From Candidatus Aminicenantota bacterium (GTDB lineage: Bacteria; Acidobacteriota; Aminicenantia; Aminicenantales; JAFGAV01), in the NCBI GenBank assembly GCA_016867615.1, contig VGJG01000002.1, forward strand, positions 1 through 18,239: DNA of 18,239 nt. Direction: 5' to 3'. Below the pieces are notes generated by a model. It had not been told where the DNA came from, made no database searches, and worked only from the letters and a program-made list of their open reading frames with translations. The position numbers and the translations under genes were made by a program. Position 1 is the stretch's first letter, and the number at the start of each line of letters is the position of its first letter. Positions 6,596 to 13,547 of the stretch are shown here, in pieces.

Positions 6596-7756
6596 TTACC
6601 GGATGCGCCAGAACGCTTCGAGGTCAAGGCCGTCGACCCGGCCGTCCGGGACCAGGTCGGCCAGGGGGTTCCAACGGGGAGGGGCGGGGGCGGCGCCCGG
6701 ACCGAATCCCTGAGAGCCCAGGAGCGCGACAAGGGCCACGAGGTCGAACAGATCCCGGTCGCCGTCCATGTCCAGGTCTCCGAACAGGGCGGGCTCGATG
6801 AACCGGGCCAGGTGGGCGACGGTCAGGAAGGAGATCTCGTTCCTCGTGGGCGCGATCTGCGCGCCCGCGGGAACGGGGGTGAACCCATGGCCGGCGTTGA
6901 GGACCTTGATCAAGGCGCCGGCGTTCCCGGCCGTCCTCAGGGCCTCGGCGAATATCTCGGCCTGATGATAGGGAACGACCGGGTCTTGGTCGCCATGGAT
7001 TATGAGGACCGGCGGGTCGTCGGCCGTGACGTAGGCGGCGGGCGAGGCCCGGCGGGCCGTTTCCGGGCAATCGGCGGGAAGGCAGCCTAGAAAGCCGGCA
7101 AGCGTGGCGGCCTGTCCCGGGGCGAGGTCGAGAAAAACGGTCAGGTCGGTCGGCCCGAAATGGTCCACCACGGCCTGCGGCCGGCTGCTCGTCCCCGCCA
7201 GGCCCGGGCCTTCCAGTCCGTCGTCATCGTCCGCCGCGGCCATGAGCGAGACGAGATGCCCGCCGGCCGAGCTGCCCCACAGGCCGATCCGGTCCGGATC
7301 GATGCCGAACTGGGAGGCATGAAACCGGAGATGCCTCACGGCCAGCTTGCAGTCGTGGATGTGGGCCGGAAATTGGAACTCCGGCGACAGGCGGTAATTG
7401 ACCGAGGCCACGGCGAACCCGAGCTGAAAGAACATCCGGGCATAGCTCGTGTTGAAGGCGCCGTCCTTGTCGCCGGAATGCCAGCCGCCGCCGTGGACGA
7501 AAACGGCCAGGGGGATCGTCTGCCCGGCGCAGACGGCGGGCCGGGCGAAATCCAGTTTGAGGGCCCGGCCGTCCGCGTACCCATAGATGACGTCCTTCCA
7601 GACCTCGAGGGCCGGAAGAGCGGCCGCCGGGTCGGGCGGCAGGGGTCCCGGGACAAGGCGGCCTCCGAGCCTCCACTCCTGCTGCGCCCCGGAAAACGAG
7701 ACCGAAGCAAGCGACAGGACAAGAACGGCAAGAGCTGAACCCGGATTCCTGGTCAT
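6596..7756 (-). CDS. secreted alpha/beta-hydrolase (esterase-like) with C-terminal dockerin
   Basis: A 386-residue protein with a signal peptide (hydrophobic to about residue 23, cut likely near FSGAQQ). The catalytic domain carries the oxyanion motif HGGGW (88-92), the nucleophile elbow GSSAG with Ser163, Asp258 in GDQDPVVPY and His290 in NAGHGF, the full triad of the BD-FAE/HSL-type esterase group. After a short linker, residues 326-385 form a type I dockerin. The first calcium loop is canonical (DLDMDGDRDLFD); the second (DLVPDGRVDGLD) keeps D1, D5, D9 and D12 but has Val at position 3. Dockerins bind cohesins, suggesting attachment to a surface or multi-protein assembly. Likely substrates are ester-substituted polysaccharides or small esters (inference). 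RBS AGGGAGGAAG precedes the ATG. It lies 130 bases after rmlB on the same strand and converges on the VWFA gene. Confidence 0.85.
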   Translation of the reverse strand: MTRNPGSALAVLVLSLASVSFSGAQQEWRLGGRLVPGPLPPDPAAALPALEVWKDVIYGYADGRALKLDFARPAVCAGQTIPLAVFVHGGGWHSGDKDGAFNTSYARMFFQLGFAVASVNYRLSPEFQFPAHIHDCKLAVRHLRFHASQFGIDPDRIGLWGSSAGGHLVSLMAAADDDDGLEGPGLAGTSSRPQAVVDHFGPTDLTVFLDLAPGQAATLAGFLGCLPADCPETARRASPAAYVTADDPPVLIIHGDQDPVVPYHQAEIFAEALRTAGNAGALIKVLNAGHGFTPVPAGAQIAPTRNEISFLTVAHLARFIEPALFGDLDMDGDRDLFDLVALVALLGSQGFGPGAAPAPPRWNPLADLVPDGRVDGLDLEAFWRIR

Positions 7757-7886
7757 GGCTTCCTCCCTATTTGAATAAAGGCCCGCTGGCTGTCATGTCT
7801 CCGCGGCAAGTGAGGGACGATCGTTTAGACCGCACGCCGGGAAAATACTTTGCCTGCCGACCCCGGAGGAGCGTCCGAGGAATCGT

Positions 7887-8957
7887 TCAGGCCCGCTTTT
7901 TATAATACGCCCGGGAGAAGGCCTTGAAATCGCGGCTTTTCTCCTTGATCTTGCGCCACCAGGCGGGGTTGTCGCGGTACCAGAGGACGGTCCGGCGCAG
8001 GGCCTCCCCGAAGCGCGCTTCGGGGCGCCAGCCGAGCGCCCGGAGCTTGCGGCAGTCCAGGGCGTAGCGCCAGTCGTGGCCCAGGCGGTCGGGGACGAAG
8101 GTGATGAGGCTCCTCGGCCGGCCGAGGGTGTCCAAAATCGTCCGGGCGACGTCGATGTTCTTCTCCTCGTTGCCCGCCCCGGCGTTGTAGGCCTCCCCGA
8201 AAGCGCCCTTCAGGATGACGGTCTCCACGGCCCGGCAGCAGTCCTCGACGTACAGCCAGTCGCGGACGTTCCGGCCCTTCCCGTAGAGGGGCAGGGATTT
8301 CCCCTCGAGGGCGTTCGTGGCGAAGAGGGGGATGAATTTCTCCGGATATTGATAGGGGCCGAAGTTGTTCGAGGGCCGGACGATGAGCACGGGCAGGCCG
8401 TAGGTCACGCAATAGGCGAAGGCCAGGCGGTCGGCGCCCGCCTTGGAGGCGGCGTAGGGCGAGGAGGGGTGGAAGGAATCGTCCTCCCTGAAGAACCCCG
8501 ACCGGCGGCTGCCGTAGACCTCGTCGGTCGAGACATGGAGGAAGAACTCGACGCCCGGCGCGCGCCTCGCGGCCTCGAGGAGGGTGAACGTCCCGTGGAC
8601 GTCGGTCAGGACGAACTCCCCGGCGTCGAGGATCGAGCGGTCGACGTGCGTCTCGGCGGCGAAGTGGACGACGCCCTGGACGCGGCCGATGAGCCGGTCC
8701 ACGAGCTTCCGGTCGCGGATGTCGCCCTTGACGAACCTGTAGCGGGGGTCGCGCTCGACGTCGCGCAGGTTGTCCGGATTGCCGGCGTAGGTCAGCTTGT
8801 CGAGGTTCACCAGGCGCGTCCGCGGATGGCGCCGCAGGAGGAAGCGGATGAAGTTCGAGCCGATGAAGCCCGCCCCTCCCGTGACGAGCAGCGTCTTGTC
8901 CCGCAGCGTCCGGCCGCCCCGGCCGGCGCCCGCGCGCCCCGTCTTCGCCTCAGCCAT
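7887..8957 (-). CDS. rmlB: dTDP-glucose 4,6-dehydratase
   Basis: A 356-residue extended short-chain dehydrogenase that converts dTDP-glucose to dTDP-4-keto-6-deoxyglucose. Visible motifs: NAD-binding GGAGFIG (27-33), NLDKLTYAGN, HFAAETHVDRSI, the catalytic Thr-Asp-Glu triplet STDEVYG (143-149), Tyr168/Lys172 in YAASK, RPSNNFGPYQYPEKFIP, and NVRDWLYVEDCCRA. These are specific to RmlB. About 20 residues (Ala/Gly/Arg-rich) precede the usual start. The ATG at 8957 overlaps the rmlC-like stop by 8 bases (ATGGCTGA), and only a weak AAGG precedes it, so translation is probably coupled. It is the last gene of the lptD-rmlA-rmlC-rmlB cluster. Confidence 0.93.
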   Translation of the reverse strand: MAEAKTGRAGAGRGGRTLRDKTLLVTGGAGFIGSNFIRFLLRRHPRTRLVNLDKLTYAGNPDNLRDVERDPRYRFVKGDIRDRKLVDRLIGRVQGVVHFAAETHVDRSILDAGEFVLTDVHGTFTLLEAARRAPGVEFFLHVSTDEVYGSRRSGFFREDDSFHPSSPYAASKAGADRLAFAYCVTYGLPVLIVRPSNNFGPYQYPEKFIPLFATNALEGKSLPLYGKGRNVRDWLYVEDCCRAVETVILKGAFGEAYNAGAGNEEKNIDVARTILDTLGRPRSLITFVPDRLGHDWRYALDCRKLRALGWRPEARFGEALRRTVLWYRDNPAWWRKIKEKSRDFKAFSRAYYKKRA

Positions 8958-9405
8958 CCTTGCGCGTCCAGTCGTAGGGGATGCCGCCCTGGTGCGGGTC
9001 GAGGCGGTGCTCGTCGGGCTGCTTGTAGTCGTAGACGTTGGTCGGAATGTTGACCACCATCGCCTCCTCCGGGCTGACGCACTTCCAGCCGTGGTAGACG
9101 TCGGCCGGCACCTGGACGAGGAGGGGGCTGTGGACGCCGAGAAAAAACTCGTTGATCTCGCTGAATGTCGGGGATTCGGACCGGCCGTCGTAGAGCACGA
9201 GCTTGATCATGCCCCCCAGGCAGCAGATGTTGTCGCTCTGTTTCTTGTGCAGGTGCCAGGCTTTGACCACGCCCGGATAGGTCGTGGTCATGTACACCTG
9301 GCCGAACTCCTGGAAGAGCGCGTCGTCCCGGCGCAGGATCTCCATCAGCCGTCCCCGCTCGTCGGGAAGGACCCGAAGCGTCTTGGTCTTCACGCCGGCG
9401 ATCAT
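8950..9405 (-). CDS. RmlC-like dTDP-4-dehydrorhamnose 3,5-epimerase family protein (short form)
   Basis: A 151-residue cupin of the RmlC type. Motifs: KAWHLHKKQSDNICCLGG with His51 in the place of the RmlC catalytic base, VYHGWKC (His105), and the C-terminal TNVYDYKQPDEHRLDP, where a tyrosine aligns with the RmlC catalytic acid. It is about 30 residues shorter than standard RmlC (near 180), and has WHLH where RmlC has the RGLH-type motif. It may therefore be a 3-epimerase or 3,5-epimerase for another dTDP-4-keto-6-deoxyhexose rather than the canonical L-rhamnose enzyme. RBS AGAGGAGGG precedes the ATG at 9405. It lies between rmlA (18-base gap) and rmlB (8-base overlap). No rmlD reductase is in the cluster. 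Confidence 0.8.
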   Translation of the reverse strand: MIAGVKTKTLRVLPDERGRLMEILRRDDALFQEFGQVYMTTTYPGVVKAWHLHKKQSDNICCLGGMIKLVLYDGRSESPTFSEINEFFLGVHSPLLVQVPADVYHGWKCVSPEEAMVVNIPTNVYDYKQPDEHRLDPHQGGIPYDWTRKDG

Positions 9406-9423
9406 GTTGCCCTCCTCTGCCCG

Positions 9424-10494
9424 CTATTTGATCCCGATCTCGCCCTTGTCCCCCACGACGAACCGGTAGACGGAGGGCTTGGGCGGGCACTTGTAGATCC
9501 GCACCCCGCGGCCGATCAGGCTCTCGTCCACGCGGCTGCCGATGTCCAGGATTTCGCTCCCCTCGAGGACGATGCTGTGCTCGATTTCGGTCCGGACGAT
9601 GCGGCAGCCGCTCTGGATCGCGGTGAAGGGGCCGATGTAGGACTCGACGATCTCCGTGTCCCGGCCGATGATCGCCGGGCCGCGGATCGTGCTCGAGCGG
9701 ACGACGACCCCCCGCTCCAGGACGACCGCGCCGCTCACCCGGGAGTCGGCGTCCACGTCGCCCTCGACCCGCCCCTCGAGCGACTCCAGGATGAGCCGGT
9801 TGGCCTCCAGGATGTCCTCGATCTTACCCGTGTCCTTCCACCAGCCCGTGACCAGGTGGGGCTGGACCTCGAAGCCGTTCTCGACCAGGTACTGGATGGC
9901 GTCCGTGATCTCGAGCTCGTTCCGCCAGGACGGCTTGATGGCCTTGGCCGCCCGGAAGATGTTGTGGTCGAAGAGATAGACCCCCACCAGGGCCAGGTTG
10001 GACTTCGGCTCCTTGGGCTTCTCCACGAGGCGCACCACCCGGCCGCCGCTCAGCTCGGCCACGCCGAACATCCGGGGGTTGGGGACCTCGGTCAGGAGGA
10101 TCAGCGCGTTCGGCTTGCGGCGGACGAACTCCTCCACCAGGGAGGAGACGCCGCTCTTGAGGATGTTGTCCCCCAGGTACATGACGAACGGCTCCCGGCC
10201 CAAAAACGGCTCGGCCGTCAGGACGGCGTGGGCCAAGCCCAGGGGCTCCGGCTGGTCGATGTAGGTCACCCGGACCTCCGGGCCGAAGCGGCTCCCATCG
10301 CCCACCGCGCCCTGGATCTCCTCCCGGGTGTCGCCGACGATGATGCCGATGTCGCGGATGCCTGCCTCGACCAGCGCTTCGATGCCGTAGAACAGGACGG
10401 GCTTGTTGGCCACGGGCACGAGCTGCTTGGACTGGGTGAACGTCAGGGGCCGAAGCCGGGTCCCCTTGCCGCCGCTGAGGATCAAGCCTTTCAT
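9424..10494 (-). CDS. rmlA: glucose-1-phosphate thymidylyltransferase, long form
   Basis: A 356-residue nucleotidyltransferase that makes dTDP-glucose from dTTP and glucose-1-phosphate. The N-terminal domain has the signature LSGGKGTRLRPLT (6-18), SKQLVPVANKP, YLGDNIL, EKPKEPKSNLALVGVYLF and WWKDTG. The region after about residue 250 holds hexapeptide-like repeats (for example ERGVVVRSSTIRGPAIIGRD), forming a left-handed beta-helix. This C-terminal extension marks the long RmlA form known in actinomycetes and archaea, as opposed to the 290-residue RfbA form. It begins 22 bases after lptD ends. The RBS before the ATG is modest (GCGGAAAG). Confidence 0.92.
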   Translation of the reverse strand: MKGLILSGGKGTRLRPLTFTQSKQLVPVANKPVLFYGIEALVEAGIRDIGIIVGDTREEIQGAVGDGSRFGPEVRVTYIDQPEPLGLAHAVLTAEPFLGREPFVMYLGDNILKSGVSSLVEEFVRRKPNALILLTEVPNPRMFGVAELSGGRVVRLVEKPKEPKSNLALVGVYLFDHNIFRAAKAIKPSWRNELEITDAIQYLVENGFEVQPHLVTGWWKDTGKIEDILEANRLILESLEGRVEGDVDADSRVSGAVVLERGVVVRSSTIRGPAIIGRDTEIVESYIGPFTAIQSGCRIVRTEIEHSIVLEGSEILDIGSRVDESLIGRGVRIYKCPPKPSVYRFVVGDKGEIGIK

Positions 10495-10516
10495 CTTTCC
10501 GCTCCGCTCACAGAGG

Positions 10517-12751
10517 TCAAAACCTGGGGTTGTTCAGGAACCCCTCGCTGCCGCTGAGGCCGCCCAGCGTCACCCGGATGATGGGCACGATCTCCGAGCG
10601 GTATTGAAAATACATGAACCCGGCCCGGATGACAAGACACTGGTAATCGTACAGGAGCTGGAAGGTCATGTGCTGGAGCTCCCGCCGCAGGAGGTTGAAA
10701 TTGACGTCGGTCTGGGCTTCGAGCCCCAGGCGGGGGAACTTGAACCGGCCGCTGAGGTTGGCCTGGTGGCGGTCCCACCACGGCTCGTCCTGCCAGACGC
10801 TGATGCTCTTGAACCAATTGAGACTTAAAAAAACGTTGTCCCGCGGCGACCCCAGGGAGGCGCCCAGGCGCAGGGAGGAAAACGACCGGTGATACGGGTT
10901 GAAGCCCGCCGAGAAATCGAGGCTGAACTTGGCCGCCGGGAAATAGCGCAGATAGCTCGACACGTCCGAGAGCCGGGGGACCTTCCCCTCGAAGCGGTAG
11001 AGGCTGAGCGGGCTCTGGTCGGGCGAGAGGTAGTACACCTGGGCCAGGCCGAAGGTCAGCCGCTCCCTCGGCATCTCGCCCTCCTTGACCAGGATGTGGC
11101 TCGTCAGCCCGTAGACGACCTGGTGGTAGCGGAAGAAGCCCCGGGCGGTGACGATCTTCTCCGCGCCCAGGGTCGGGCTGTCGTAGCGGTAGCTCACCGA
11201 CGGCTCGATGATGTGCTTGACCCGGGCGGCCCCCTGCTTGTCCCGGAACACGCGGAAGAGGACCGGGCCCAGGACGTCGAGGCTCAAGACCGCGTTGCGG
11301 CTGAAGAACGGCTCGTCGACGATGACCTTCCGCTCCGGGTTCTCCGGGTCGGGGGCCAGGCTCTGCCAGTAGTAGTTTATGTTGGCCGCCGCGGCGGCGG
11401 TCGCCGTCAGCCAAGGGATCGAGGAGAAGGGCAGGCTGAGGACGGGCGTCAGGGAGAAGCTCTGCAGCCTCCGCTCCAGGCCGGCCTCGAACTCGTCGTC
11501 CCAGCCGTAGCGCCAGCGGCTGAAGGACGAGGAGAAGGAGAAATAGAGCGGCGAGAAGACCTTCATCCGGAACGAATTGAAGCTGAGCTGGGGCAGGTAG
11601 GTCGTCAGGATGGAGCGCCCCGAGTCGGGGAAATAGGTCTCGAAGCGCGAGGCCCGGGCGTTGAAATGAAACCCCCGCCAGGCCTTGGAGAGATAGACCT
11701 GGGTGCGGCGGTTGGAGACGGCGGCCTGGTTGAAGTCGTTGTCGAACTCGCGCAGGAAATCGAAGGAGCTGTTGTAATCCGCCTCGCCCGTCAGGCTGAA
11801 CCCCAGGGGCAGGGTCTGGCTGTGGCGCCCCCGGACGATGAAGGCCGGCCCGGGCTTCGTCCCCGTCTCGTCCGCCTTGAAGAAGAAGCTGCGGAAGACG
11901 ATGTTGCCGGCCGTCCCGTCGCCGAGGATGTAGCGGTAGTCGAAGCCCAGGCCGAGGCCCTTGCGGCTGTAGAAGGTCAGCTTGAGGGTGGCGTCCATGT
12001 TGCGGGCCATGGCCCAGTAGAAGTCCTGGTTGAGCTCGAACCCCTTGGTGGCGGTGTGGTTGGGCTGGGGCATGAGGAACCCCGACCTCCGCTCGAGGGG
12101 ATAGCTGATATACGGCAGGTAGAACACGGGCACGTTCTTGACCCGGAAGACCGGGTTCCACATGGCGACGTAGTCGTCCTTCTTCAGCGTGGCCCGGCTG
12201 CAGGAGAACTGCCAGCGGGGCACGGGCTGGCTGCAGGAGGTGAAGCGGGCGTCCTGCAGGGCGTAGGTCCTGGGGTCGCGCCGCTCGAGCCGGGCCGCCT
12301 CGAAGAGCATGGTCGGCTGGGCCATGCCCCGCGCCCCGTCCATCACGCCCAGGCCCGAGTCGGCGTTGAAGGTCAGCGTCTCGGCCCGGATGACGTCCGT
12401 CGCCGACTGGAGCACGACGTTGCCCTCGGCCCGGACGTCCTTGGTCTGGAGCATGACCTCCACGCTGTCGGCGAAGAGGATGAGGTCGCCGTAGTGGACC
12501 TCGACCTCGCCGCGGGCGAAGACGCGCTCCTCGGTCCGCTCGTAGAATTGAGCGATGATCTTCCATTCGGGTTCGGATCCGGTCCGGGTCTCGGCCGGCG
12601 GCGGGGACTCGGCTCTTTTTTGCCGGGCCGCGCGCCGAGCCTCCCTTTCGGGCGTCTCCTGGGGCGCCGCGCCTAAGAGCGCGGCCGCGAGGAAGAGGAC
12701 GAGGAGGAACACGGACGGCGCTTTTTTTCTGAAAAAAGCGGAAGCCGTCAT
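10517..12751 (-). CDS. lptD: LPS-assembly outer-membrane protein LptD (OstA/Imp)
   Basis: A 744-residue outer-membrane beta-barrel with a signal peptide (FLLVLFLAAALLGAA, about 14-28). An OstA/LptA-like periplasmic domain spans roughly 65-170 (ARGEVEVHYGDLILFADSVEV, then DVRAEGNVVLQS). The barrel follows, with the conserved segment VFYLPYISYPLERRSGFLMP. Three cysteines are visible: Cys173 and Cys184 between N-domain and barrel, and Cys705 near the C-terminus. This fits a disulfide joining the two domains as in E. coli LptD, though with fewer cysteines. The protein ends in ...FLNNPRF with a terminal aromatic residue, as BAM substrates do. It inserts LPS in the outer leaflet with LptE. It is the first gene of the lptD-rmlA-rmlC-rmlB cluster. 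Confidence 0.92.
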   Translation of the reverse strand: MTASAFFRKKAPSVFLLVLFLAAALLGAAPQETPEREARRAARQKRAESPPPAETRTGSEPEWKIIAQFYERTEERVFARGEVEVHYGDLILFADSVEVMLQTKDVRAEGNVVLQSATDVIRAETLTFNADSGLGVMDGARGMAQPTMLFEAARLERRDPRTYALQDARFTSCSQPVPRWQFSCSRATLKKDDYVAMWNPVFRVKNVPVFYLPYISYPLERRSGFLMPQPNHTATKGFELNQDFYWAMARNMDATLKLTFYSRKGLGLGFDYRYILGDGTAGNIVFRSFFFKADETGTKPGPAFIVRGRHSQTLPLGFSLTGEADYNSSFDFLREFDNDFNQAAVSNRRTQVYLSKAWRGFHFNARASRFETYFPDSGRSILTTYLPQLSFNSFRMKVFSPLYFSFSSSFSRWRYGWDDEFEAGLERRLQSFSLTPVLSLPFSSIPWLTATAAAAANINYYWQSLAPDPENPERKVIVDEPFFSRNAVLSLDVLGPVLFRVFRDKQGAARVKHIIEPSVSYRYDSPTLGAEKIVTARGFFRYHQVVYGLTSHILVKEGEMPRERLTFGLAQVYYLSPDQSPLSLYRFEGKVPRLSDVSSYLRYFPAAKFSLDFSAGFNPYHRSFSSLRLGASLGSPRDNVFLSLNWFKSISVWQDEPWWDRHQANLSGRFKFPRLGLEAQTDVNFNLLRRELQHMTFQLLYDYQCLVIRAGFMYFQYRSEIVPIIRVTLGGLSGSEGFLNNPRF

Positions 12752-12752
12752 G

Positions 12753-12779
12753 CCCGGAAGGGTATCACACCCCTCCGGG
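12753..12779. repeat. near-perfect inverted repeat just upstream of the lptD ATG
   Basis: CCCGGAAGGG (12753-12762) and CCCCTCCGGG (12770-12779) pair over 10 bases with one mismatch around a 7-base loop (TATCACA). It begins one base from the start codon (12751), so it could be an operator or a hairpin in the 5' end of the mRNA. It also overlaps the proposed -10. Confidence 0.6.
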
Positions 12780-12788
12780 CTTAATCAA
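12761..12788 (-). promoter_or_regulatory. possible lptD promoter with a very short leader
   Basis: On the minus strand TTGATT (12788-12783) and GATACC (12766-12761), preceded by TG at extended -10 spacing, are 16 bases apart. Transcription would begin only a few bases before the ATG at 12751. The -10 match is mediocre, so this is tentative. Confidence 0.3.
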
Positions 12789-12840
12789 CGCGGCCGGCGG
12801 GCCTATCGGATGAGATCATGAGCGGGAAGGAGGCGTCCTC

Positions 12841-12855
12841 TTTATTGATCATAAA
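12841..12855. promoter_or_regulatory. short palindrome upstream of the vapBC promoter (possible operator)
   Basis: TTTAT and ATAAA are exact inverted repeats around TGATC, ending 3 bases before the -35. VapBC-type complexes usually bind inverted repeats at their own promoter, so an operator role is plausible but unproven; the element is short and AT-rich. Confidence 0.3.
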
Positions 12856-12858
12856 CGC

Positions 12859-12887
12859 TTGACGGATACTACCAGATTATTTACACT
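12859..12887 (+). promoter_or_regulatory. sigma70-type promoter of the toxin-antitoxin operon
   Basis: TTGACG (12859-12864) and TACACT (12882-12887) are separated by exactly 17 bases in a strikingly AT-rich stretch between GC-rich genes. Transcription would start near 12894, about 28 bases before the antitoxin ATG. Confidence 0.6.
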
Positions 12888-12921
12888 ATCAAATATAAAC
12901 TTAAAAATAAGAGATCGAGCC

Positions 12922-13164
12922 ATGCGCGCGTCGGCCAAAGATCTGAGGTTTCACTCCAAGGAGATCCTAAATGCGGTCTCCCGGGGGGAAGAGGTCATCA
13001 TCACCTTCCGGGGGCGTCCCAAGGCCAAGATCGTTCCCCTCAGGGATGAAGCCCGGTCCGGAAAAGCCGATCCCCGAAAGCTTTTCGGCATTTGGAGAGA
13101 CAATCCCGAAGTCGCGGACGTGGATGGGTTCATTCGCAGCGTCCGGCGGGGACGGTTCCCGTGA
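12922..13164 (+). CDS. Phd/YefM-like antitoxin
   Basis: An 80-residue protein beginning MRASAKDLRFHSKEILNAVSRGEEVIITFRGRPKAKIVPL. This is the Phd/YefM/VapB-type N-terminal DNA-binding fold, with the usual 'A-x-x-L-x-x-x-x-x-x-I-L-x-x-V-x-x-G-E-x-v-x-I-x-x-x-G-x-P-x-A-x-I-V-P' pattern. The C-terminal half (DNPEVADVDGFIRSVRRGRF) would wrap the toxin. The start at 12922 is preferred to an in-frame ATG at 12859, because that one falls within the promoter's -35 region. The gene overlaps the toxin by 4 bases (GTGA). It should neutralise the PIN toxin and repress the operon. Confidence 0.8.
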   Translation: MRASAKDLRFHSKEILNAVSRGEEVIITFRGRPKAKIVPLRDEARSGKADPRKLFGIWRDNPEVADVDGFIRSVRRGRFP

Positions 13165-13538
13165 TCATCGACACCGACGTGCTGGTCTGGTACATGCGTG
13201 GAAATCCGAGGGCCGGGATCGTTCTCGAAAATGAAAGGGAGTTATGCGCCTCGGCCGTGACCTATGTCGAACTCATGCAGGGGATGAGAAACAAGCGGGA
13301 ATTCGCAGAGTTGCGCAAGACGTTCCGTGCCTGGAACGTCAAGCTCCTTTTCATGACTGAAGAAATATCCTCCAAAGCCGTCTTCTACATCGAGCGCCAT
13401 TTCCTCAGTCATCGGCTGACCCTTGCGGACGCCCTGATTTGTTCCACGGCCGTTGTTCACGGTGAAACGCTGCTCACCGCCAACGACCGCCATTACAGGA
13501 TGATCAAGGAACTCCGCCTGAAGGTCTTCCGGCCGTAG
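13161..13538 (+). CDS. PIN-domain ribonuclease toxin, VapC-type
   Basis: A 125-residue PIN domain starting with GTG (VIIDTDVLVW), overlapping the antitoxin stop by 4 bases. The acidic metal-binding set is complete: Asp4 (with Asp6), Glu37 in TYVELMQG, Asp90 in LTLADALI, and Asp109 in TANDRHY. VapC toxins cut tRNA or rRNA to stop translation; the target cannot be told here. A longer ATG frame begins inside the antitoxin gene (13092), but the PIN fold begins at 13161. The 3' end lies 9 bases from the convergent peptidase gene. Confidence 0.85.
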   Translation: MIIDTDVLVWYMRGNPRAGIVLENERELCASAVTYVELMQGMRNKREFAELRKTFRAWNVKLLFMTEEISSKAVFYIERHFLSHRLTLADALICSTAVVHGETLLTANDRHYRMIKELRLKVFRP

Positions 13539-13547
13539 GTCCGGATC

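Noticed and set aside
7757..7886. Possible terminator after rmlB
   Set aside because: The best stem near 7861-7881 has a mismatch and no T-run, so it cannot be separated from chance in GC-rich sequence.
8797..10557. A 586-codon open frame on the plus strand opposite rmlC-like and rmlA
   Set aside because: It is the complement of two clearly recognised enzymes; its product is rich in Asp, Val and His with no domain or ribosome-binding site.
10889..12676. A 595-codon open frame on the plus strand opposite lptD
   Set aside because: It is antisense to a clear LptD, its product is a low-complexity run of Val, Leu, Glu, Gly and Arg with no motif, and GC-rich genes regularly open the opposite strand in this way.
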